DNA from: a bacterium
Lineage (GTDB): Bacteria > Patescibacteria > JAEDAM01 > Absconditabacterales > Absconditicoccaceae
Assembly (NCBI GenBank): GCA_017453665.1
Contig: JAFTEM010000010.1
Location: 1 to 44,871 of the forward strand
Direction of reading: 5' to 3'
Length of the DNA stretch: 44,871 nucleotides
Positions 21,346-31,864 of the stretch are shown here, piece after piece. The notes under the pieces were generated by a model. It was not told the DNA's origin. It did not search any database and saw only the letters and a program-made list of their open reading frames with translations. Position 1 is the first letter of the stretch. Every line of letters begins with the position of its first letter. A program made the position numbers and the translations under genes.

Positions 21346-22497
21346 TTGAATATCAAACAACGAAAAAGCTACTTTAAAGCTTGGCGAAAAGTTTTGTTAG
21401 CTTTTGTTTTTCTTATTCTCTTCTCTTGTGGTATTTCCTATCTTCTCTTCCATAAAACTGTTAATGAACTTTTGATTGGAATAAAATATGGAATATGGTG
21501 GATGATTATTTTGCTTTCTGCAAGTTGATTAGGATTTTTTTATCAAAAAAGTCTTCTTAAATATAAAGAAACTTGGAAAAAGATTCTCAAATGGAGTCTT
21601 TTATCCATTCTTTTGCTTTGATGGGTTTGGCAATGATTAAAGCTCATTTCTCCTGATATTTTTTTCTCTTTTTGATATTGAAAGCTTGATGATTTCCATT
21701 ATTGAGAGAATCCTCCGATTTATTATTTAACAGGATATGAAGGAACCCTTAGACGACAATGACTTTTTGCTTGACCAAATAATTACTGATATTTCCTTAT
21801 TTTATTCCTTCCTCTTTTTCTTTATTTCTTTCCTTTAAAAGAGTTTAGAAGAATAAAAGAATGGAACAAAACTGATTGGGGAAATTTCTTATTAGTACTC
21901 TTGTGGGTTGTTAGCATTATTGCGACTATTTCAAGGGCAGCTATTATTTGATGTTGTATTATCTTTTTACTTCTCAATATTGCATTTCTTAAAAAACATA
22001 AAAAAGCGAGTTCTTTAATAGGAATTCTTTTACTTGTTCTACTTTTTTGAATTTCTTATTTGAAACGAGATTCTACAGTTTCTCACCTGCAAGCAAAACG
22101 GAATGGGGTTCAAGAAGTAATTAACCAACCACTTTGATACTGATTATGAAGTTCTTGACCTGCTGTTCATCATACTTGAGCTTTTCTTCCTGAGAACTAC
22201 TATCTCCAACTTATGTTAGATATGGGAACTATTTGATTTTTGATTCGATGCTGAGTTGTTTTTCTATGACTTTTTGAAGAGAAAAAACTTCACTTAAGAA
22301 TCCTTGCTGCACAAGAATGAGATAATGAAGTTTATCAGATATTTCTTGCGCTTCAAACTGGATTTATCGCTCTGCTTGTTATGGGATTTTTCCTCCACGT
22401 CTTTGAAGATAGTATGGTAAATTATCTCTTTTTTGTACTTTATTGATTAGCTCTTTGATATTTTAGTGCATTACATCCTCATGATAAAACTCCTTAA
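21346..22497 (+). CDS. O-antigen ligase / polymerase-like multi-pass membrane protein
   Basis: This is a 383-residue integral membrane protein with about ten hydrophobic segments. The start is TTG, preceded by TAGGAT; no ATG lies in frame before the first helix. Features of the Wzy/WaaL (O-antigen ligase) superfamily are LFAGPNNYGYFLILFLP, WVVSIIATISRAAIIG and the periplasmic loop GYGLGSSGPAVHHTGAFLPENYYLQLMLDMGTIG. Members join or polymerise surface glycans or transfer them to lipid or protein, including pilin glycosylation. The specific substrate cannot be told. UGA supplies most Gly. Its last 17 bases overlap the next gene, so the two are translationally coupled. Confidence 0.78.
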
Positions 22498-23671
22498 GCG
22501 AATTGATCGTATTATTGCTCAATGATGCATCTATCTTATCTATTTGTATCAACAAACACTTTCTCCTGATAAAGGAATATTCTCTCCGTTTTTAAAAGGA
22601 AGAATTTGTGCTCATGAGCCTCATTGTAGTGAATACTGAATAAGAGTTTTTAAAAGATATGGTTTTTTAAAGTGATTGCCGTTAGTTAGTGATAGAATTT
22701 TATCTTGTAAACCTAGTAGTGAAAAAATGTATGATCCTGAACATTATCGCGTTGTATTTTTCTCTTCTGCACCAATAGGAGTTCCTTTTTTAGAAGAGCT
22801 TATTCATGATGAAAGATTTGAAGTTGTTGGTGTTGTTTCTCAAGAAGATAAACCTGTTGGAAGAGGGCTTAAACTTACAGCTAATATCATAAAGACGACT
22901 GCTATTGAGAATTGAATACCTTGAGAAGCTATTTATACTCCTACAAAAATCAATCCTGATACTTCATTAGAAGGAAAGCATTTCAATGATTGGCTTATTG
23001 ATAAGGCTGCTGATTTTTTTGTTGTAATTGCTTATTGAAAAATTATGCCACAAGCTCTTTTAGATATTCCTATTTTTTGAGCTATTAATGTGCATTGATC
23101 ATTACTTCCTAAATATCGTTGAGCATCTCCTCTTCAATCAGTATTTCTTAATAAAGAAGAAAAAACTTGAATTACCATTATGCATATGGATGCTGGAATG
23201 GATACTTGAGCAATGATTGATAAATTAGCATTTAAGATTCCTTTTGAACGAACAGTTAAAGAACTGATAGAAAAATTTAAAGAAGAATGACCTGAATTTT
23301 TAAATACTACCCTGCGAGATTATGCCAAAGGTTCTTTAAGGTCTAATCCTCAAAATGATGAGACAGCAAGCTATTGTAAAAAGATTACTAAAGAAGATTG
23401 AAAAATAGATCCATTTAAGGATAGTATTGAAAGCATTTATGCGAAATATCGTTGATACGCACTATGGCCTAAAATTTGGTTTAGCTATAATGATAAGAAA
23501 GTTGCTATCGAGGAATTAGTATTAGATGAAGTTAAATATAATGAGCTAAAAAATACTCCTCTTTTTGATTGAAAAAATTCATTAAATGGTTGCATAAAGG
23601 ATATTGCACTTAAACCAGAATGAAAGAAAGCGATGGATTTCAAGAGCTTTAAGAATGGATATTTAAAATAA
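22481..23671 (+). CDS. fmt: YidD / methionyl-tRNA formyltransferase fusion protein
   Basis: The single frame of 396 residues has two parts. Residues 1 to about 85 are a YidD-type membrane protein insertion factor: LIYLYQQTLSPDKGIFSPFL, CAHEPHCSEYGIRVFKRYG and DRILSCKPSSEKMYDP match the compact Cys-containing YidD core. From about residue 88 comes methionyl-tRNA formyltransferase: VVFFSSAPIGVPFLEEL, VSQEDKPVGRGLKL, NVHGSLLPKYRGASPLQ (H205 to Q219), GITIMHMDAGMDTGAMI and a shortened C-terminal OB domain. Fmt formylates initiator Met-tRNA; YidD aids insertion of membrane proteins. The two reading frames join without stop or shift over a linker of only a few residues. The gene overlaps the membrane protein upstream and precedes tsaD. 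Confidence 0.93.
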
Positions 23672-23802
23672 TATTTATGTGTTCTCTGGAGAAAAGAACA
23701 TAGATGGAATTTTAGCGTTTATTACCTTTTCTTCTATTAAAAATTATTGAAATACCATTGTTTTTCACTATAGTTTCTTTTGTTTTAAGAATTGGTTATA
23801 TA

Positions 23803-24837
23803 ATGAGAACCTTAGCTATTGAAACAAGTTGTGACGATACTTCTCTTGCTATTGTTAAAAACGATACATGAGTTTTTGAAATAGAAAAAATTCTTGCATA
23901 TTCTCAGATTAGCGAGCATCAAAAATTTTGAGGAGTTGTGCCCGAACTCGCCTCTAGACTTCATAGTGAGAAAATTATTGCGTTATTACAAACTATCTGA
24001 TTAGATGAAATTAAGAATGTTGATTTCATTTCTGTTACAACAGAGCCTTGACTCCCTGGATCACTTGTTGTTTGAAAGACTGTTGGATATGAACTTTGAG
24101 CGTTTTATGAAAAAGAAGTTGTTGCAATTCATCATATTCTCTGACATATGTTTTCTATTCTTTTAGAAAGAAGACTTGAAGATATTGTTTTTCCTCTTGT
24201 TGTCTTAACTGCATCATGAGGACATAATGATATTTATCTTGTAGAGGAAGAAAGCAAAAGGAACAATGATATTTCATCAGAATTCCCTAGATTTTCTTTT
24301 GCTGGGTTTTCTGTCACTAAGGTAGGACATACTTTAGATGATGCAGCATGAGAATGCTTTGATAAGGTATCAAGAATGCTTTGAGGACCATATCCTTGAT
24401 GAGTTTGGATTTCTGAGAAAGCTGGGAAAGGAAGAGTAAATCCTCTTGTTAATTTCAAAAGAATATTTCTATCACATGATAAATTTGAATTTAGTTTTTC
24501 TTGAATGAAGAGCCAAGTGACCTTTCTTCTAGAAAAATTTAAGAAAGAAGGTATTGAATTAGATGAACAACTTATTTGTGATGTTGCCTATGATTTTCAA
24601 GAAGCTATTGTAGAGGTTATGTCAAAGAAACTGCTTCATGCTTGAGAGGTTTTTTGAGCAAAAACGCTTGCTTTAGCATGATGAGTATCCGCTAATAATA
24701 GATTATGTGAATACACTCAAGAACTTCTTAATAAAAAATGAAACCCCTATAAATTCTTTACTCCTGCAAAAAAGCTCTATTCAACAGACAATGGTGCAAT
24801 GATTTGAGTTGTTGGACTTTTAAGTAAAAGATTTTAG
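23803..24837 (+). CDS. tsaD: tRNA N6-adenosine threonylcarbamoyltransferase TsaD
   Basis: The 344-residue protein transfers the threonylcarbamoyl group to A37 of ANN-decoding tRNAs within the TsaBDE complex. It shows the ASKHA-fold and Kae1/TsaD markers in order: LAIETSCDDTSLAIV, GGVVPELASRLHSEKI, TTEPGLPGSLVVGKTVG, the metal-binding HHILGHMFS, LVVLTASGGHNDIYL, LDDAAGECFDKVSRMLG, PYPGG, FSFSGMKSQV and LALAGGVSANNRL, ending STDNGAMIGVVG. UGA encodes many of these invariant Gly. Length is normal (about 335-350). The gap of 131 bases upstream has no gene. Confidence 0.97.
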
Positions 24838-24856
24838 TCTTTTAGCATTAGGACTC

Positions 24857-25759
24857 ATGAATGAACAGTGAGAAAAACTTCAAGAACATGTTGAAAGCAA
24901 CCCCGCTCTTTCTGAGCTCAAAGAACGTATTGAAGTTCAAGAAGCTACAAAAAAAGACTCTGAACAGTTAAAAAAATCGGTCATTGATACTCTTCTTGAG
25001 AAGCTTTGAAAAACTTGGGATTCTTTTAAAGATAAATTAAAGTCTGTCCCTTTTCTTGCAGGGTTATTTAAGCTTAATCAAGATTCTGAAAGTTCAACAG
25101 ACAGTTCTAGCGAAGAATATACACCATTCCCTTCTTCTTTTGAATATGATAGCTGAAATAAAACTACAGCTCAAAAGCTTGCCGATACCATTATTTTTTG
25201 AGAATCATGATTTAATTATTGAGCTGTGAATAAGAATGATGTAGGATCTGTTTCTATTGGACTTATGCAATGGCACAAACAAAGAGCTGTTGATGTTTTA
25301 AAAGAATTAAGAAAGGTTAATCAATCTAAATTTGATTCTATTATGAAAGATCCGCTTTTCAAAAATCTTGATAGAGCATGAATGGCAGCACGAAACGAGA
25401 CTCAAGCAAAACAATTTAAGGAATTAATGAAAGGAAGAGAATTCCAAGATACTATGAGATGAATTGTTGAAACTGATTGCTGAAAATATATTGATGCTAT
25501 CAAAGCGCGATGAGTAACAGATGAAAGATGTCTTCTTGTTCTTGGTAGAATTTATAATGCTTGACCTGTTTTAGCAAAAAAAGTATTTGATAAGGTTTGA
25601 GTAAGTAATGATTACAACAGATATATTTCAGCCTTTAAAACAACTTCCTATGTTGCTAAATGGTGAAATCTTTTTGATAAAAAGGTAGGAAATGGAAATA
25701 CAACCCTTGCTCAACAAATTGGAAATTATCAAAGTCCAACTTGAACTTATACTGCTTAA
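24857..25759 (+). CDS. Lysozyme-like protein with coiled N-terminus
   Basis: The protein has 300 residues. Residues 1 to about 100 are charged helices and a Ser/Glu-rich linker without a signal peptide. Residues about 105-290 contain IIFGESGFNYGAVNKND and VGSVSIGLMQWHKQRAVDVL. This resembles the catalytic-Glu (GESG) and substrate motifs of lysozyme-like glycosidases found in phage lysins and peptidoglycan remodelling proteins. The Glu of GESG would be the general acid. The C-terminus ends in a short Thr/Ser stretch. Whether it acts on the own wall or is exported (no signal seen) is unknown. It lies in a + strand run with tsaD (19 bases upstream) and rnhB (10 bases downstream). Confidence 0.7.
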
Positions 25760-25769
25760 AAAGAATCGC

Positions 25770-26489
25770 ATGAAAATTTATATGGATGAGGCATGAAGAT
25801 GACCTCTTTATTGACCGCTTTATATTGGATTAGTTGTTAGCAAATCGATTAGAGAAAAAGCGCTCAAAAAACATCAACTCTTTAAAGATAGTAAAGCCTT
25901 AACAGCTGCTCAGAGAGAAGTCGCATTTGAGGAAATTTTTCAACTCAAAAAGGAATGAAAGATTGATTTTCAGGTATGAAGCATTGATGCTAAAAGCATT
26001 GACGTTTTTTGAGTTACAAGAGCGATTAATTTAGCTGTTATGAAAGCGCTTTATGTACTGTTAATAAACCAGCTTTGAAAGAAAGCTAAAAAGAAAATAA
26101 GCATAGGTGATGTAGCTAAGCTTGTTCATGAATATGAGGAAAAATTTGAGACCATAGAAATCGTTTTTGATGGAAAAACTGACTTTAAAATAGGGAAAGA
26201 ACTTTGAATAGCAACAAGCACTATCGTTCATTGAGATGCTAACGTTGTTCAAATAGCAATGGCATCAATTTTAGCGAAAGTTAGCAGAGACCAGCTTCTT
26301 GATGAAATTGCTGTAAAACATCCTAAGTATTGATTTGAAAAACATAAAGGATATTGAACAAAACTACATTATGAAGCTATCGAAAACTATTGAGTACTCA
26401 AAGATCATAGAAAATTATTTTTAAAAAAGATCTTCCCTGAGCGGAAGATCAAAAACTATGATAAGAATCTTAGTTTTTCTCTTAATTAA
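25770..26489 (+). CDS. rnhB: Ribonuclease HII
   Basis: The 239-residue enzyme cleaves RNA in RNA-DNA hybrids and starts ribonucleotide excision repair. The metal-binding motif DEAGRGPLYGP occupies residues 6-16 and all three of its glycines are UGA, which is among the clearest evidence for the recoded stop. Further motifs are DSKALTAAQRE, GSIDAKSIDVFGVTRAINLA, IVFDGKTDF and the ASILAKVSRDQLLDE helix followed by YGFEKHKGYGTKLHYEAI. The stop is TAA 26487-26489, overlapping the convergent gene by 8 bases. Confidence 0.96.
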
Positions 26490-27378
26490 AGATTGTATTA
26501 ATTTCTTGGATTTCTGCTGCTGTTAATCCTCATCTTTTTCTTGTAATAACTGTTCCTGTTGATGAACCAGTAGTTGCTTTACTACCTGTTGAATTCTTTG
26601 AGTTATGAGGATTAGATGGTAAATATACAGGAGTATCTTCTTTATTCGCACCTGTTGTTACTTTTCATGTTGTATTTGATACATTTTTACCTGTTAGAGT
26701 TACGATTTCCTCAACTACTTTTTCTCAACTTGCGTTTGTTGTTTCAATAACTACAGCTCATGAAGATAATTTTACTTCAACTTTATCTTCTTGTGTATCT
26801 TCTTCATCATCTACGTTTTCAGCAACTACATCTTGCATTGTTTCTCACGTTGAAGTTTCTTCAGCAACTTCTTGCTTTTTATTTTTCTTGAATAATCTTG
26901 CGAACCAAGAATAACGAGATTCATCAACTTCTTCATCGTTTTGTAATGCCTCCTCTTCTGTGTTTTCAGAAATTTCAGTAGTATCAACGATTAATTCTTC
27001 TGCTTCATCAACTTCATTGGTTACTGCATCATCAATGATTTCAACATTATCTATTACTTTATCTACAGCGTTTTTAACACCATCTGTTAAGGCATCAGAT
27101 ACTGTATCTACTGTATTTGAAATTCCATCTGAAAGAGGGATAACGATATCTTTATTCAAAAGTTCTTTATTAACAAAATTTGTTGTTTTAATTGGGATAT
27201 TTTTAATCCAATACCAAGTGGTATTAGCGCTACTTGGTGCTATTCGTTTAAAGATCCAGAATACTACAAATAAAACAACACAAACGATAATTATTCTTCC
27301 AATAAATTTTCTTAATTCCCAAAGGATAATAAGAAGTATAAAGGCTAGAAGGATCCAAAACCAAAGTGTAGAAGTCAT
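26482..27378 (-). CDS. Acidic membrane protein with Thr/Ser-rich tail
   Basis: The 298-residue protein opens with one or two closely spaced hydrophobic segments (LWFWILLAFILLIILWEL, then IIIVCVVLFVVFWIF; about residues 4-45). A helical region with repeated valine/aspartate pattern follows (SNTVDTVSDALTDGVKNAVD), then a long strongly acidic stretch (about 110-160), a basic patch (LFKKNKKQE) and a Thr/Ser/Gly-rich tail ending GGLTAAEIQEINTIFN. No family recognised. The low-complexity acidic body suggests a flexible scaffold or surface protein. It is convergent with rnhB. Confidence 0.75.
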
Positions 27379-27511
27379 GTTTTGAAAGTATAGAGAATAA
27401 AAAAGTTCTTATTTTCATATATTATAATGAAAATATCAAAAATGTCAACCAAATAACGCAATAAAATTTTTCTTTTTTTGTTTTTTTTTATTTTTGTATT
27501 ATACTTGAGGT

Positions 27512-27776
27512 AACATAATCACTTAAGACAAGGATTCTACTACACACCCCTTGCAAAATAGGTGACTATGTTGGTGGGTTTCCACCTTAAACAGCTTTCC
27601 AGACCCACTACCCAGCACGGTCGGACAGCAATAAACCAGAGGTCTTGATTTTGTTTATACTATCGATAAGAAGTGGTTGAACATATTAATTACTTCCTAC
27701 CGATTGTATGAAATCGGGGTCAGGGCTTCTGGTTGAAGCTCTAGATGGTATTTCCTCTAGAGTTTTTCTTTTTTTT
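27512..27776 (+). ncRNA. Structured non-coding RNA of about 265 nt, identity unresolved
   Basis: A TATACT -10 element at 27500-27505 (weak -35) and a strong terminator (CTCTAGA 27739-27745 with TCTAGAG 27756-27762, then a T run to 27776) bound a stretch that is clearly more GC-rich than flanking spacers. Internal helices include GGTGG/CCACC (27573-27577 with 27582-27586) and a 14-bp helix with G-U pairs joining 27635-27648 to 27720-27733, which closes a separate domain. No long frame fits. Size suits RNase P RNA, tmRNA, SRP RNA or a novel RNA, but I could not find the conserved core of any of them. Both neighbours are on the other strand, so it is not an mRNA leader. Confidence 0.6.
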
Positions 27777-27800
27777 GAGAAATTTCAAGGCAAAAGGAAA

Positions 27801-27828
27801 AAGCTGATAGTTATCAGCTTGTTTTTTA
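27801..27828. terminator. Bidirectional terminator between the RNA gene and the pilus operon
   Basis: AAGCTGATA (27801-27809) and its complement (27812-27820) form a near-perfect hairpin with T runs on both strands. It ends the minus-strand operon whose last stop is at 27848. Confidence 0.75.
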
Positions 27829-27847
27829 TTCTTTATTATATTCATTA

Positions 27848-28582
27848 TTATTTTCCGAACATTCCTTTAACCTTATCTTTGAATGATTGTTTTTCTTCTT
27901 GATTTTCTGAAGCTTCATTTTCTTCAGTCTTTTGTTCGGTTTTTGAATTCTCTAGGATCTTTTTAAATTTTTCATCACTTACGTTTGGATTATGAAAGAA
28001 CATTCACGACATAAGCATTGCATTTTTAGGAGGGAATTCTAATTGTTCAGCATGTACATCCCGAACTAAAGGATATTTCTTATCTGCTTCAACTACAATA
28101 ATGAGCGATGTTTCTCCTGGTTGGATTGAGCCATCACGAGAATAGAATCCATTAAAATTATTAAAATCTCATAAAAAAGCTGGATGTCATACCGCCTCTG
28201 AGAATCCTCTCACCTGTTTCTTTTCTCTTTTTACCTCAAAAGAAAGTTTTTCTCATGGTTTTAGATTAATAATTGCTGAAAGAGGGATTTTTTCTCTGTT
28301 TTGATCCATATACTCAGCTAAAACATCACTTCCTCTGATAATAGCTCCTTCCATCGCTACCTTTATATCTGGTGCTAAGTCTTCTAAGACTTTATTATAT
28401 CATGCTGCTCTTGTTTTAGGGGCTTGGTCTAAATCATTATCTAAGATTTTTGGTCTATTTGTTCAGCTCATTGCTTCTGCAATATCATTTTTCATTGCGC
28501 TTACAACTTTCCAGTATCAAGCCTCTTTTGTTTTAGGAGCTTGATCTAATGTATTTGATAGAACATTTACTTTCTTTGCCAT
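27848..28582 (-). CDS. Unknown protein with tandem DQAPKT repeats, last gene of the pilus operon
   Basis: The protein has 244 residues. Two N-terminal units carry the near-identical core LDQAPKT(K/R)xAGY followed by (W/N)KV, about 46 residues apart. A beta-rich middle follows (LSAIINLKPGEKLSFEVKRE, GETSLIIVVEADKKYPLVRD), then a charged C-terminal tail. There is no signal peptide and no family I recognise. It follows the prepilin gene by 19 bases and ends at the operon terminator, so a role linked to the pilus or pseudopilus is possible by context only. Confidence 0.75.
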
Positions 28583-28601
28583 TGATTATAGGTTTAGGAA
28601 T

Positions 28602-29159
28602 CTAAAATACATTTCTGTCTTCTTCACAAAGGATTGTCTTTAGCTTACAATAATTTTTATCGAGTTGAAAGCAGGCATTTTTTAAACCTCTTGGTTTTAC
28701 TGAAAAATACACTCTACTAATTTCTGGTTGACCTTCAAATTCACAATTTGGAGCGAATGGAAGATATTTTATTGTAAGAGATTCTAAGGCTGATTGAGTT
28801 CAATGATTTTCTCAGGTAATTGCCGTGATTGTAAACTCTCATCCAAAGCTTCATTCGATGGTACTTCATCCTTCTTCAGAGATACTCTTTGTGTTTAAAT
28901 GATAAACATAAGGAACAACGGCTGCATCTTTTTCTAATTTCAAATCAATTCATGAATACGATTTTCCATTTTGATAATTTGAAGCTTGGATTTGTAAGAA
29001 TGTTGTATCAAAAAAGCTTGAAACTTCCTCAGCAGCTGATTTAGCTCTCAGTTTCTCCAAACTTCATCGATTAAGTGTCATTCCGGTTCCGATTAAGATA
29101 CCGATAATCACAACAACGATTAAGATTTCAATAAGGGTAAATCCTTTTCTTTTTTTCAT
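28602..29159 (-). CDS. Type IV prepilin / pseudopilin
   Basis: The 185-residue protein begins KKRKGFTLIEILIVVVIIG, the class III signal: a short basic leader, cleavage after Gly, N-methylated Phe and Glu5, then the hydrophobic assembly helix. The ectodomain has five or more cysteines toward its C-terminus (CEFEGQ, KNACFQLDKNYCKLK, LCEEDRN). It would be cleaved by a prepilin peptidase, not seen in this window, and assembled by PilC and the PilN/PilO-like proteins upstream. The gene follows pilC by 18 bases. Confidence 0.9.
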
Positions 29160-29177
29160 GAGATTGCTTTATGTTCA

Positions 29178-30329
29178 TTAAATTCAAACGTTTTCCATTA
29201 CTGCAAATACTACTCCAAAGATACCTGAAGCCACTAATGCAACAATAACTCACATCACTACTAAGATGATTGGCTCAAGTAATTTAGAGAATTGAGTAAT
29301 TTCATTATCAAGCTCTTCTTGATACATTGAAATCACATTTTGCATTGAATCTTCAAGACAGGCTGTCTCCTCTCAGACCTTGATCATCGTTGCAACACTT
29401 GGATAAATCAAATGTGTCTGTGATTCAATAGAACCATAGATTGTTTTACCCATTTGGAGTCCTGCCATCACTTCCTCAATCATTTCTTGGTATGCAGGGA
29501 TACCTAAGATTTCTCTTAGAAGACGGAAGGTTTGAAGATAATCAAGTCATGCACCAATCATAAGCTTCATATATTTCGCCCATTTAATTAGATAATAGGT
29601 TTTTGTCATATTACCTACTAATGGGAGATTTAATAACATTGTTGAAAAGACTTTTTTTCCGTGTTCTGTAGTTCCATAGATTCCTAGAACAGCAGCAGAG
29701 GTTCAAAGTACGATAAGAATTGTTTTCCAATACGCCATACAAAAGTCTGAAATAGCTTTTAATACACGAGTAATTGTTGGCAATTGGTCCATTTGGTCTG
29801 CAAACATATCTAGGATGTTTGGAAGAACAGAAGAGAACAAATAAAGTACTGCAGCTACAGCAACAACGATTAAGATACAAGGATAGGTTAATGCTGAGAT
29901 ATATTTGTTTTTCATTGAATTAATATATTCATATTCATCAGCTAGTTCTCTTAATACGATATCTAGATTACCTGTACTTTCTCAAGTTTTAATAATTGCA
30001 CTATCTCCTTCATCAAAATATTCTGGAAGACGACCGATAGAATAAGAGAAACTCTTACCTTCATTTAAATAATAGATGATCGTAGTACAAATTGATTTTA
30101 AGGCGTAGTTTGCAGATTCTCTTCTAATAACATCAACTGCTTGTAATATTGATAACCCTCCTTTTAACATATATACTAATTCTTTATAGAAAAGAATCTT
30201 ATCTTTTGCTGAAAAGGAACTTTTATCCATACTACTGATAAAAGAGACGATAGATTTCTCTATATCTGAACCAAACTTAATGTTTAATTCTCCTGGATTT
30301 TCGGTTTTTGTTTCATTTTTAGCAGTCAT
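29178..30329 (-). CDS. pilC: Type IV pilus inner-membrane platform protein PilC/GspF
   Basis: The 383-residue protein has the two-domain GspF architecture. Residues about 40-140 contain FYKELVYMLKGGLSILQAVDVI and GKSFSYSIGRLPEYFDEGDSAIIKTGEST. A transmembrane segment follows near KYISALTYPCILIVVAVAAVLYLF. The second copy contains KWAKYMKLMIGAGLDYLQTFRLL and KVGEETACLEDSMQNVISMYQEELDNEI, and it ends in a final membrane helix. PilC couples the assembly ATPase to pilin insertion. A small soluble N-terminal extension precedes. It sits between the PilO-like gene and the prepilin gene in one operon. Confidence 0.93.
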
Positions 30330-30345
30330 TGTAATAATACGACAA

Positions 30346-31179
30346 CTATTTAAAATAATAAGCAGATAATGCTATATCTGTTGCTTGTTCTTCATCATAT
30401 GCCATAATATCATATGATACTTCATCGATAACATATAAGATACGATCTTCTTTGTTTTCGATAATATAATTTTCAATATTATCTACGAAGGTGATCAGAT
30501 CATCTTTTTGGTCAAAAGTAATTTCTACATCAACTGGGATTCTGATAAATTGAAGTTGTTGTTTTCTTTTTGCTCAATTATCGTCTACTTCAACTTCAAG
30601 TTGTTTAACAATTTCTTGTTCTCCCATTTCGATACGTTGGATTACTCCGTTTGTTGATGAAGTAATTTCTCCTGGAGTATTTTTAATCAAGTATTGATCG
30701 AGATTTCTGATAATCTTCTCTTCGTTGATTCCCATCTTTTCTGATGAAAGGTCTCCCATTTCTAGATAAGTTACAACGGTTGTCATATCATCTTTGATAT
30801 AATCTGGAAGATTACATTCTCAATCTTCTCCATTGATACAATTTACGATTTCGTCTTCATGTTGAGCAATATTTTCTACTTCTGCTACATATTTTTCGTA
30901 ATCAGTAGCTGTTTTAGTAATAGTATTAAGCTCAGCTTGTTTTGCTTCGTATTCTCCTACTTTTGCTTGATAATGATCCATCGCGTTAGGAAGATAGGTG
31001 GTTCCTAAAAGTACTCCTAAAATAAGAAGAATAATAACATATACCTTATATTTAGCGCTTACAACTCTTGAAACTAGGAGTTGGTTTTCTTCTGGATCCA
31101 TTGCCACTTGTTGGCTATATGCTGTAGTCTTTTGTTTTTCAATAAGACTATTGATTAATTCCTGATTCTGTTCTTGCAT
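30346..31179 (-). CDS. PilO-like pilus assembly protein
   Basis: This bitopic protein has 277 residues: a cytoplasmic N-terminus of about 45 residues, one membrane helix (YVIILLILGVLLGTTYLP), a coiled coil (YQAKVGEYEAKQAELNTITK) and a periplasm-side domain with alternating strands and helices (RIPVDVEITFDQKDDLITFVDNIENYI), the general plan of PilO. Sequence similarity is not visible by eye, so the call rests on topology and on its place between a PilN-like gene and pilC. Its start overlaps the upstream gene by 32 bases. Confidence 0.72.
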
Positions 31180-31708
31180 CGTTTACTACTTTAGCAGATA
31201 AAGTGAAAGCAAATCCATTATAATCTGAACCTCTTTCATATTTTCTCACAGTAATATCTTGAAGGAATTCAAGATCTTGAAAACTCTCTAGTAAAGCTCA
31301 AGTTCCATTATAGAGTGTTTTTAAGCTCTTAACTACTCCATTTAATGAAAGTTCTTGAAGATTTACTTTAAAATCAGATAAGATAACATTATTCTCGTCA
31401 TCTTTCTCAACGCTTTTTACCTTATCAAGAATTTCTAGAATCTTATTAATATACGTACTCCAAGGGAGATGTGTTCTTGTTGATTCTAGCTCTTTTACGG
31501 CTAAAAATTCGTTAAATCCAGGTTTTGCATAATACCTGTTAATTTTTTCTTGTTGAACAGCAATGTTTGAAATCACCTTAGTAGTTTCTTTTCCTTTTAG
31601 GTATGCCATTCCATAGTAATATCCTAGTGCGGCAAATCCTAAAACCACTAGGGCTAATAAGATTAACGTCATCTGTTTCCAAGAGTGTGTAGCTTTAGAT
31701 AAGCTCAT
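31148..31708 (-). CDS. PilN-like pilus assembly protein
   Basis: The 186-residue protein has a short cytoplasmic N-terminus, one membrane helix (MTLILLALVVLGFAALGYYYG), a heptad-like helix (TTKVISNIAVQQEKINRYY) and a ferredoxin-like domain (SDFKVNLQELSLNGVVKSLKTLYNG, FTLSAKV), as expected for PilN. The first gene of the operon, it is followed with overlap by the PilO-like gene. No pilM-like gene lies next to it. Confidence 0.68.
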
Positions 31709-31799
31709 TATCGATAAATGAAAAGATAAAAATCTACTCTAATTGTAAATCTTTTTTTATAATTTGCAAAAAATAGCCTTTATTTTTTACTCAAATCTC

Positions 31800-31828
31800 T
31801 TGATTTCAAATCTTTTAATTCCTATACT
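31800..31828 (+). promoter_or_regulatory. Promoter of the 190-residue gene
   Basis: TTGATT (31800-31805), a 17-base spacer and TATACT (31823-31828), 37 bases before the ATG at 31865. Confidence 0.6.
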
Positions 31829-31864
31829 TTTAAAAAACAAAAAAATAACTTAAACAGTACAATT

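Noticed and set aside
26960..27385. A 141-residue + strand frame opposite the acidic membrane protein
   Set aside because: Its Ser/Val/Thr-rich content is the mirror of the acidic repeats on the minus strand; the minus-strand frame has membrane helices and UGA-Gly use.
27512..27776. RNase P RNA, tmRNA, SRP RNA or 6S RNA
   Set aside because: I could not find the conserved core or terminal structures of any of these on either strand; left as unidentified RNA.
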